Below are positions 57,315 through 64,000 of a stretch of DNA of 64,000 nucleotides, piece after piece. The notes under the pieces were generated by a model. It was not told the origin of the DNA and ran no database searches. It worked only from the letters and a program-made list of their open reading frames with translations. Position 1 is the first letter of the stretch. Each line of letters starts with the position of its first letter. The position numbers and the translations under genes were made by a program. Origin of the DNA: an uncultured Candidatus Hydrogenedens sp. (GTDB taxonomy: Bacteria; Desulfobacterota_D; UBA1144); contig CACLTT010000001.1 of the NCBI GenBank assembly GCA_902609885.1, positions 1 through 64,000 on the forward strand, given 5' to 3'.

Positions 57315-58646
57315 TCAAAAATTCAATATATTTTTAGGATTTTTTTTAAAACTCCCCATATTTTTACTCATTTTTTTCATTTGTAAAAATTTCTTTATCA
57401 AAGAATTTATGTCTTGAACCGCTGTTCCGCTTCCTGAGGCAATTCGTCTTCTTCGACTACCGTCTAAAATTGTATGGTTCTCTCTTTCAAGTGGAGTCAT
57501 TGAATTTATTATTGCAACAGTTTTTTTTAATTCATCATTTGCTTTATTCATTGCACTTTGATCTTGGGAAAGCTTTCCCATCCCTGGAATCATTGAAATC
57601 GTATTTTTTAAAGATCCAATCTTATTCATTGAACTAATCGCACTTTTAAAATCATTAAGAGTAAAATTATTATTTTTTAATTTTTTAGATAGTTTTTTTG
57701 CATCCTCTGTCGATACTGACTCTGAAGCTTTTTCAACTAGGCTTACAACATCTCCCATACCTAAAATACGCGAAGCCATCCTTTCTGGATGAAAAACTTC
57801 TATCATATCAAGGCTTTCTCCAGAACCATAAAATTTAATGGGCTTATCCGTTATGTATTTTGCTGAAAGTGCTGCACCCCCTCTTGCATCACCATCAAGT
57901 TTTGTAAGAACTAATCCATCAATTCCAATTTCTTTATTGAAAGTATTGGCAACATTTAGAGCTTCTTGCCCAATCATTGAATCAATTACTAAAAGTGTCT
58001 CATGTATATTTATTGAAGATTTTATATTTTTTAATTCCTCGATCATTTGATCATCAATTTGCAATCTACCAGCGGTATCAATAATCAAAGTATCTGAACC
58101 TATATTGTAACTATGCTCATAAGCATTTTTTGCTATTTTTATTACATCAGTTTCTTTTTCATTATCAATAAAAGCAATCTTCCCTTGCTTGGATAAAATT
58201 TTTAGTTGCTCAACTGCAGCTGGTCTATAAATATCAACCGACACTAAAGATGGATTTCTTTTTAATTTATCTTTTAAATATTTTGCAAGTTTAGCAGAAG
58301 TTGTAGTTTTTCCTGAGCCTTGTAAGCCAATGATCATTATCACGGCAGGTGGTTTAACTTTAATGTTTAAGTCAGAACTTTTATCACCTAATAAAAGAGT
58401 AAGCTCATCATTAAATATTTTTATAAATTGTTCTGCCGGAGATATACTATTAAGCACATCTTTTCCTAATGATTTAGCTTTAATTTTATCTATTAATTCT
58501 TTAACAACTTTATAATTAACATCAGCCTCTAAAAGACTAAGCCTTATTTCTTTGAGTGTTTCTTCAACATTGGAGGAGGATATAACAGAATTTCCACGTA
58601 ATTTTTTAAAAGATGAATTAATCTTGTCTGTTATTTTATTGAACAT
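57315..58646 (-). CDS. ffh: signal recognition particle protein Ffh
   Basis: 443 residues. N domain, G domain with GLQGSGKTTTSAKLA, DTAGRLQ and TKLDGDARGG, and the Met-rich M domain with the RNA-binding SGSGTAVQDIN region. Targets membrane proteins co-translationally with 4.5S RNA, whose gene is not in the window. Lies between topB (25 bp) and rpsP (33 bp). Confidence 0.97.
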   Translation of the reverse strand: MFNKITDKINSSFKKLRGNSVISSSNVEETLKEIRLSLLEADVNYKVVKELIDKIKAKSLGKDVLNSISPAEQFIKIFNDELTLLLGDKSSDLNIKVKPPAVIMIIGLQGSGKTTTSAKLAKYLKDKLKRNPSLVSVDIYRPAAVEQLKILSKQGKIAFIDNEKETDVIKIAKNAYEHSYNIGSDTLIIDTAGRLQIDDQMIEELKNIKSSINIHETLLVIDSMIGQEALNVANTFNKEIGIDGLVLTKLDGDARGGAALSAKYITDKPIKFYGSGESLDMIEVFHPERMASRILGMGDVVSLVEKASESVSTEDAKKLSKKLKNNNFTLNDFKSAISSMNKIGSLKNTISMIPGMGKLSQDQSAMNKANDELKKTVAIINSMTPLERENHTILDGSRRRRIASGSGTAVQDINSLIKKFLQMKKMSKNMGSFKKNPKNILNF

Positions 58647-58671
58647 ACTTAATTATATCATTTTATATTAC

Positions 58672-61218
58672 CTACTTTGAAGCTTTATCTTTATCTTCAT
58701 TTACATTAATTTTTTCAATCTCGAACTTAGGTCTGAATTTGGGATCTAAATATACTCGAGCTTTGAAATACGGGCGCCTAGCATTTTTTTTCTTGGATTT
58801 AAATTGTAAAATAGAAGTTTTTTCACCACTAAATATTTTTTTGGCCTCATCAATCGGTAAGGATTCTTTTCTCTGTTCATTCTCATCATCTGAATTTAAA
58901 TAAGGAGATAGCATATATTTTGAAATTTTATTTTCTCCTTTTTTTCCAAAATAATAGAATTTCTCATCATGATGAACTTCAGAATTTATAAAATCATAAT
59001 TTCCTAAAGATTCTAAATTTTTGAGATCAAAATCTTCTTTATTATTTTGACCCCAATCAAGTTCACACTTCCCTGATTTATTGAAAACAAGATATGCATC
59101 ATAAAATGATCCAAATCTTCTATTAACAAATCCTGTTAATTTACCTATTCTTCCTTCGGTTCCGTTAAAAGAGTTTACAAGCTCTATCACTTCAGATGTT
59201 GTAATGGGTCTACCCGAAATAACTTTGCTTATATTAAATGATTCGTCGGGCTTATCAGTAGTAAATCTATTAAAAGTTTCCATGATTGGTAGTCCAGTTA
59301 TAGGGCAATCTACACCTAATGGTTTAATAAATTCATCCGTATCAACCTTTGTATTCTTAGCTCTTTCTATTATTTCATCTCTGAAACTCTCTATTTCTTC
59401 AATGAATTTATCATACGAATAATCATTTTTTTCCATTTCTCTAAGTTTTAATTCCCATTCACCCGTTAAATTCGGAGATGTTAGTTTGTCAATTTCTAAA
59501 ACTCCTAAATCATCAATCAATTTACTTCCACGTATAGTTGATATAAGGCATTTTCTATTATTATCATCTTCAGTTCTCATAATATAATTTTCTTTAATCA
59601 AATCCTCTATTGTTTGGGCCCTGGTAGCAGGAGTTCCCAATCCTTTATTCTTCATTAAAAGTACTAATTCATCATCTTCAATGTCGCTACCGGCGGTCTC
59701 CATCGCTCTCAATAGAGTAGAGTCAGTATATTTTGCTTTGGGAGATGTATTTAGTTGAATAGTTTCAACACTCTCACATAAAGCATTTTCATCATTATTT
59801 ATTTCATTAAGAATTGTTTCTTTTGTAGTACTATCTAAAACCTCTTTCCATCCTTTATCAATGAGAATTTTACCCTTAGTTCTAAAAACATGATTACCAA
59901 TCATTGAATCCCTTGTTGTTTCTTTTGTGATTGTTGGTGGATAAAAAACCGCAAGAAATCTTTTAGCAATAAGATCATATACTTTTTGTTGCTGGTCATT
60001 AAGTTTTCCAGCAGCAGGAAAATTATTTGTGGGAATAATCGCAAAATGATCACTAACTTTAGATGAATCAAATACTTTTTTATCACTAGCATTTACCGAG
60101 TTATTTTTTAGAATATTTTTAGCAAATTTAGAATATTTTATATCATTGATATTATTTAATAATTTTATAACTTCTGAATCGTAGTTATCAGGTAGTCTTC
60201 TAGAATCTGTTCTGGGATAAGTAATAAATCCTTCACCTGATATAGGTTGGTATAAAGATTGAGTAATTTTTAGTGTTGTGCTTGCCGTAAATCCAAACCT
60301 ACTATTAGACTCCCTTTGTAAAGTGGTAAGGTCAAATAATGGCTCTGAATATTCTTTTCTTTCTTTACTTTCATCCTTAATAATAGCAGTTTGGTTTCTA
60401 CAGTCATTGATAATATTTTCTGCCAAACTTTTATCAAAAATCCTATCAGCCTTTTGAATTCTTTTTTCTTCATCAGACATTTTTGAATTATTGAAATTTT
60501 TATTTAGATATATTCCTTCATATTCACCCGAGGCAATTTTAAATTTTGCTTTCAATTGGTAATAAGGTACTGATTTAAAGCCTTCTATTTCTTTATCTCT
60601 TTTAACAATAATTGCTAAAGTAGGAGTTTTAACTCTTCCAATTACTTGCTTATTAAAAGGAAGGTTATATGTTTTTGTAGACCAAGCGGTGACAGCTCTT
60701 GTTCCATTCATACCAATTTTCCAATCCGCAATTGATCTCGCTAGTGCTGCATTCGCTAAACCTTTATAAACATCAGAGCTTTTTAAATTATTAAATTCTT
60801 TTTGAATTTCTTCTTTTGTCATTGATTGTAACCAAGCACGATAAAACGGTTTGTTAATTTTTAAAAACGTCATAATTTGATTGAATATTAACTCTCCTTC
60901 TCGAGCGGCGTCACATGCATTAACTATCGATGTCACATCATCTCTCTTAGCTAATTTTTTTATCAAATCTAATCTTTGTTTGGTTCTTGGTATTGGACTT
61001 AAACCATCAGGGCCATTCAGGGGTAGTGAATCTAAATCCCATTTTTTTTTCGGCTTATCATACTCAATTAAATGTCCTTGAGCTGAGGTAATTAAAAAAC
61101 TATCTCCTTCAAAATAATCAATATTTTTTGATTTGATTTTTTTTACTGAGAGTGCGGATGCAATTAAATTTGCAACGCTTGGTTTTTCTGCAACTATTAA
61201 AAACTTTTCATTTACCAT
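58672..61218 (-). CDS. topB: DNA topoisomerase III (type IA)
   Basis: 848 residues. N-terminal Toprim domain (FLIVAEKPSVANLIA, VNACDAAREGELIF), and the active-site tyrosine in FITYPRTDSR. After the catalytic core a C-terminal region (about 655-790) resembles the topoisomerase C-terminal repeat and lacks zinc-finger cysteines. It decatenates DNA and removes negative supercoils. It leads the ffh-rpsP-trmD operon, an unusual position. The promoter is a perfect TTGACA 17 bp from TAAATT. Confidence 0.92.
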   Translation of the reverse strand: MVNEKFLIVAEKPSVANLIASALSVKKIKSKNIDYFEGDSFLITSAQGHLIEYDKPKKKWDLDSLPLNGPDGLSPIPRTKQRLDLIKKLAKRDDVTSIVNACDAAREGELIFNQIMTFLKINKPFYRAWLQSMTKEEIQKEFNNLKSSDVYKGLANAALARSIADWKIGMNGTRAVTAWSTKTYNLPFNKQVIGRVKTPTLAIIVKRDKEIEGFKSVPYYQLKAKFKIASGEYEGIYLNKNFNNSKMSDEEKRIQKADRIFDKSLAENIINDCRNQTAIIKDESKERKEYSEPLFDLTTLQRESNSRFGFTASTTLKITQSLYQPISGEGFITYPRTDSRRLPDNYDSEVIKLLNNINDIKYSKFAKNILKNNSVNASDKKVFDSSKVSDHFAIIPTNNFPAAGKLNDQQQKVYDLIAKRFLAVFYPPTITKETTRDSMIGNHVFRTKGKILIDKGWKEVLDSTTKETILNEINNDENALCESVETIQLNTSPKAKYTDSTLLRAMETAGSDIEDDELVLLMKNKGLGTPATRAQTIEDLIKENYIMRTEDDNNRKCLISTIRGSKLIDDLGVLEIDKLTSPNLTGEWELKLREMEKNDYSYDKFIEEIESFRDEIIERAKNTKVDTDEFIKPLGVDCPITGLPIMETFNRFTTDKPDESFNISKVISGRPITTSEVIELVNSFNGTEGRIGKLTGFVNRRFGSFYDAYLVFNKSGKCELDWGQNNKEDFDLKNLESLGNYDFINSEVHHDEKFYYFGKKGENKISKYMLSPYLNSDDENEQRKESLPIDEAKKIFSGEKTSILQFKSKKKNARRPYFKARVYLDPKFRPKFEIEKINVNEDKDKASK

Positions 61219-61227
61219 AGAAACGCA

Positions 61228-61256
61228 AATTTAAATAAAGATGATAATTATGTCAA
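61228..61256 (-). promoter_or_regulatory. topB promoter
   Basis: Minus strand: TTGACA (61256-61251), 17 bp, TAAATT (61233-61228). The ATG begins 9 nt after the -10, leaving a leader of at most about 3 nt and no Shine-Dalgarno. Confidence 0.6.
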
Positions 61257-61286
61257 ATTGATAAACTAAATAAAGATATCTAAGTA

Positions 61287-62270
61287 TCAGTAATTATTGA
61301 TATAATTATTTTTTTCATACCAGCTTATACATTTTTTTAAAATCTCTTCTGCTGGCATGAACTTAAATTTAAAATCATTGCAGGTTTTTTTTGAATTTGC
61401 TTGCGCTCCAAGAATTATTGCCTTTAAACCCTCAATTGGTAGCTTAGGTCTTGACTTGGTAAAAAAGGAAACAAAATGTGATATATATGATATTAAATAT
61501 AAATTCCATGTAGGTGTACTACGCGTAATTTTTGGCAAATTTTTAATGTTACATACAATATCAAATACATCTGATATTTTTATGTTCTCCCCAACTATTA
61601 TATATTTATTTCCAATAGGCATATCCAAAGCTTTAATTGTTAAATTAATAACATCATCTATATATACTAATGGAATATAAGAGTCAGGACAAAACTTTGA
61701 ATTAATTTTTTTATTTGCAATACCTATTACAGTTTTACCAAAAGTTTTTAAATCTTCTGGACCTGTTATCACGCCTGGATTTAAAGTCACAATCGGAAGC
61801 CCTTTCTCTAAAAAAATTTCGATTTGTTTTTCTGTTAAATATTTTGATCTACTGTATTCGCTTTCAAAATCTTCGTTATGTTTTGAATTTTCATCAGCTA
61901 TAATTCCTTTTGGTTGCCTTATCGCTGCAACCGAACTCATGTGGATAATTTTTTTTACATTTGTGTTTTCTAGCTCTTTTAATAAATTATAAGTTCCAGT
62001 TACATTTATATCATAGTAATCCTGACTTCTCTTTAACCACCATGAGGCTATATTTCCAAGATGAAAGACATAATCTATATCATTAAAATAACCTTTAAAT
62101 GTATTTGGGAAACGTAAATCACCTAAAAAACATTTATATCCCTTAGATCTATACTTATCATAATCAGACTGGTTCCTGACCAAAATATGTACATCAAATG
62201 AGTCATTTTTTAAACTATCTATTAAAAAATTACCAACATACCCAGTTGCACCAGTCACAAAACATTTCAA
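61287..62270 (-). CDS. extended SDR NAD-dependent epimerase/reductase
   Basis: 327 residues. N-terminal GATGYVGN nucleotide-binding motif, a HLGNIA sequence at the usual NNAG/HLA position, the catalytic YSRSK (Tyr-x-x-x-Lys) and NPGVITGPED. It resembles HpnA/dihydroflavonol-reductase-type extended SDRs. A sugar-nucleotide epimerase or a 3-beta-hydroxysteroid-like dehydrogenase is possible; the substrate is unknown. It follows the 138-residue gene by 9 bp. Confidence 0.82.
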   Translation of the reverse strand: MKCFVTGATGYVGNFLIDSLKNDSFDVHILVRNQSDYDKYRSKGYKCFLGDLRFPNTFKGYFNDIDYVFHLGNIASWWLKRSQDYYDINVTGTYNLLKELENTNVKKIIHMSSVAAIRQPKGIIADENSKHNEDFESEYSRSKYLTEKQIEIFLEKGLPIVTLNPGVITGPEDLKTFGKTVIGIANKKINSKFCPDSYIPLVYIDDVINLTIKALDMPIGNKYIIVGENIKISDVFDIVCNIKNLPKITRSTPTWNLYLISYISHFVSFFTKSRPKLPIEGLKAIILGAQANSKKTCNDFKFKFMPAEEILKKCISWYEKNNYINNY

Positions 62271-62279
62271 AAGATTCTC

Positions 62280-62696
62280 CTAAGGAACTATAATCTTTTT
62301 TTCTTCGTGAATAATTTTACCTTCTTGTTGAGCTTGTTCTTGAGACGCTTTAATTAAAGAAAGTGCTCTTTCTTCAATTAATTTAAAAAGATTAACTTGG
62401 AAATCTTTGTCAGGAACGCATACTCTTGGCAAAATATGACCTAAAGTTGCAAGTTGAACAAGGAATAAGACATTGGCTTTAACAGCTTCATCTGGAACAT
62501 TCTCCCCTGCATTTTTTTTAAATTCATCAGTGAAAAAAGTTTCTAACTCTTTTACTACATCTGATAAGTGATAGACAGGTTCTTTAGGCTGAGACTGCAG
62601 CCCGGTATTAAATGCTTGCGCAATTTGCATCCTAATAGTGTTAGCCAGCTGTTCTTCTGGACTAGGTTGTTGTGTATTATTTTTTTCTTCAGACAT
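62280..62696 (-). CDS. 138-residue hypothetical protein
   Basis: Mostly helical, charged, with a Gln/Pro-rich start (NTQQPSPEEQ) and a Gln-rich helix near the end (KASQEQAQQEG). One cysteine near residue 92. No signal peptide or membrane segment, and no family recognised. AAGGGG lies 7 nt upstream of the ATG, so the start is well supported. It is paired with the SDR gene and divergent from the ThDP enzyme. Confidence 0.6.
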   Translation of the reverse strand: MSEEKNNTQQPSPEEQLANTIRMQIAQAFNTGLQSQPKEPVYHLSDVVKELETFFTDEFKKNAGENVPDEAVKANVLFLVQLATLGHILPRVCVPDKDFQVNLFKLIEERALSLIKASQEQAQQEGKIIHEEKKIIVP

Positions 62697-62753
62697 TTTA
62701 AACCCCTTATTTTTTTATAACAATATATTATACTGTTATTTGAAGTAAAGGAT

Positions 62754-64000
62754 ATGAGTAATAGAGTTGAAGGGGGCTTTGCCCTAGTAAAAACGCTGAA
62801 AGACATGGGAATATCTGATGTTTTTACACTTGCAGGTGGTCATATTAATCCTATTTATAATGCTTGTAAAGAACTTGGCATTAGATTAATAGATACACAT
62901 CACGAGCAGGGCGCTTCTATGGCAGCTGATGCCTATGGAAGAGTAACAAAAAAACCAGGTATTTGTCTTGTAACAGCTGGACCAGGGTTAACTAATGTTA
63001 TGACCGGTATGTCTGGGGCATTTTTATCAAATTCTCCTTGCATATTTATATCAGGAAAATCAGGGGTGGAAGAAAATGATAGACTCCCACTTCAAGAAGT
63101 TGATCAGGAAGCCATGGTAAAGCCTGTAACCAAATGGGCAAAAACTGTTTACGATACAAAAAGAATCCCTGAGTATACAGCAAATGCATATAAGATGGCT
63201 GTTACTGGTAGACCAGGACCTGTTTATCTTGGTTTGCCTCATGAAGTTTTATATGAGAAATCAGACTTTGAAGATTTTGATAAACCACAAATTAATTTTC
63301 CCACAAATCCAGAAGTATCTGATGAAGACATTGAGAAAATTCTCAATACTTTATCCTCATCATCTAGACCTATTATAGTTGCTGGAAGCGGGGCGTGGTA
63401 TTCAGGTGCAACAAAAGAATTGGAACACCTAATTGAATCACATGATATTCCATTATATACATTAAATTTTGGTAGAGGAATTGTTTCTGATCTTCATAAA
63501 AATTGTTTGGGACAGGCAAGCCCATCCGCAATGAATGCTTTTAAAAAAGTTTCGTCTGAGTCAGATTTAATAATTCTGTTAGGTGTAAGATTAAGTTTAT
63601 ACATAGGTTGGGGTAGAACTTTTAATCCAGATGCAAAAGTTATTCAGGTTGATATAGAAACTGAAGAGATTGGAAGGAATAGGATTGTAGATATTCCTGT
63701 GATTTCCGATGTAAATAAATTCTTAATTAAATTAAATTCTAATATTTCATCTTTAAAAAAATTTGAAAATTGGATGAGTATTGCTAGAGAATGGAAGGAC
63801 TTAGAATGGAAAGAAGTTGATAAATTAAAGTCTGACAATTCAACACCAATGCATGTTTTGAGAGTTGTTAAAGCAGTCGAAGAAGTGCTTCATGGAAACT
63901 GTATGTTATGTATTGATGGTGGTGACACACAAGCCTGGACTGACTCATCGTATGTAATAAAAAATCCTGGTAATTATGTAAAAGGTGGTCCATTGGGTTG
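62754..64000 (+). CDS. thiamine-diphosphate enzyme, acetolactate synthase-like (3' end outside window)
   Basis: The frame runs from ATG 62754 (GTAAAGGA just upstream) to the window edge, about 415 codons without a stop. The N-terminal PYR domain has the catalytic glutamate in HHEQGASMAADAYGR, then TAGPGLTNVMTGM. The central TPP-M domain follows (PIIVAGSGAWYSGA, VIQVDIETEEIGRN). The PP domain begins with CIDGGDTQAW and is cut before the GDG cofactor motif. Family members include acetolactate synthase, oxalyl-CoA decarboxylase and 2-hydroxyacyl-CoA lyase; which one cannot be told here. TATACT at 62729-62734 is a candidate -10. Confidence 0.85.
   Translation, partial: MSNRVEGGFALVKTLKDMGISDVFTLAGGHINPIYNACKELGIRLIDTHHEQGASMAADAYGRVTKKPGICLVTAGPGLTNVMTGMSGAFLSNSPCIFISGKSGVEENDRLPLQEVDQEAMVKPVTKWAKTVYDTKRIPEYTANAYKMAVTGRPGPVYLGLPHEVLYEKSDFEDFDKPQINFPTNPEVSDEDIEKILNTLSSSSRPIIVAGSGAWYSGATKELEHLIESHDIPLYTLNFGRGIVSDLHKNCLGQASPSAMNAFKKVSSESDLIILLGVRLSLYIGWGRTFNPDAKVIQVDIETEEIGRNRIVDIPVISDVNKFLIKLNSNISSLKKFENWMSIAREWKDLEWKEVDKLKSDNSTPMHVLRVVKAVEEVLHGNCMLCIDGGDTQAWTDSSYVIKNPGNYVKGGPLG

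Overview
This is a very AT-rich, tightly packed chromosomal segment from what looks like a free-living, Gram-negative, streamlined bacterium, probably marine. About 58 protein genes fill the window. No gap between genes reaches 300 bp, the largest being about 215 bp in front of nrdA. I found no rRNA, tRNA, insertion sequence, prophage, integrase or CRISPR array. Several features resemble former Deltaproteobacteria and relatives such as SAR324: the split ATP synthase with two b subunits, one carrying a signal peptide; the PIN/TRAM-ispD-ispF cluster; the ffh-rpsP-khpA-rimM-trmD-rplS order with a TrmD fused to a second SPOUT methyltransferase; Rrf2-SufBCD; and single-component RND pump genes. That placement is inference and weak at genus level.

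Layout, left to right. 1-2.2 kb: two CNNM/CBS membrane proteins, the first cut by the window edge. 2.2-3.4 kb: hisB-hisH. 3.4-7.9 kb (minus): argH-queF-orphan OppC/DppC-type permease-slt. 7.9-10.5 kb: divergent MscS channel and an SDR-DUF2867 protein. 10.5-14.6 kb: the ribonucleotide reductase operon nrdAB. It is controlled by a textbook promoter carrying two NrdR boxes 32 bp apart and followed by a structured RNA leader. NrdB lacks the radical tyrosine (Phe instead) and has Glu as its first metal ligand, so it is a class Ic Mn/Fe type. 14.6-17.5 kb: poorly characterised small genes, including a DUF805-like protein with its halves in reversed order, and a nitroreductase-like protein coupled to a 63-residue partner. 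17.6-22.3 kb: pyrE and an RND efflux pump with its adaptor. 22.4-29.3 kb: hup (HU), then on the minus strand PIN/TRAM-ispD-ispF-speB and sodB-ilvD-coaBC. 29.4-34.5 kb: purB, a DsbA-like lipoprotein, a gshA of the ferroox type, and a ClC channel. 34.6-41.4 kb: a CPA2 antiporter followed by atpX-F-H-A-G-D-C, lacking the a and c subunits and with a very short epsilon. 41.4-43.5 kb: rplM-rpsI-ino1. 43.7-48.1 kb: rrf2-sufBCD and a Lys/Ala/Pro histone-H1-like protein. 48.1-53.5 kb: rho, arsC-like, yebC, an Hjc-like nuclease, a histidine phosphatase and argS. 53.5-61.2 kb: a CDP-alcohol phosphatidyltransferase, then the minus-strand operon topB-ffh-rpsP-khpA-rimM-trmD-rplS, where S16 carries a ten-repeat acidic tail. 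61.3-64 kb: a sugar-nucleotide-type SDR, an unknown 138-residue protein, and the start of a ThDP enzyme that runs off the right edge.

Functionally this is mostly housekeeping: nucleotide, amino-acid, isoprenoid, CoA and Fe-S synthesis, translation and energy. The points most worth a second look are the nrdA leader RNA, the apparent use of leaderless starts at many operon heads alongside strong Shine-Dalgarno starts at abundant genes, the S16 tail, the double-SPOUT TrmD, the permuted DUF805 protein, the bacterial Hjc-like nuclease, and a possible inositol-phospholipid route (Ino1 plus a PIPS-like transferase). Gene symbols rest on motif recognition only; no database search was run.
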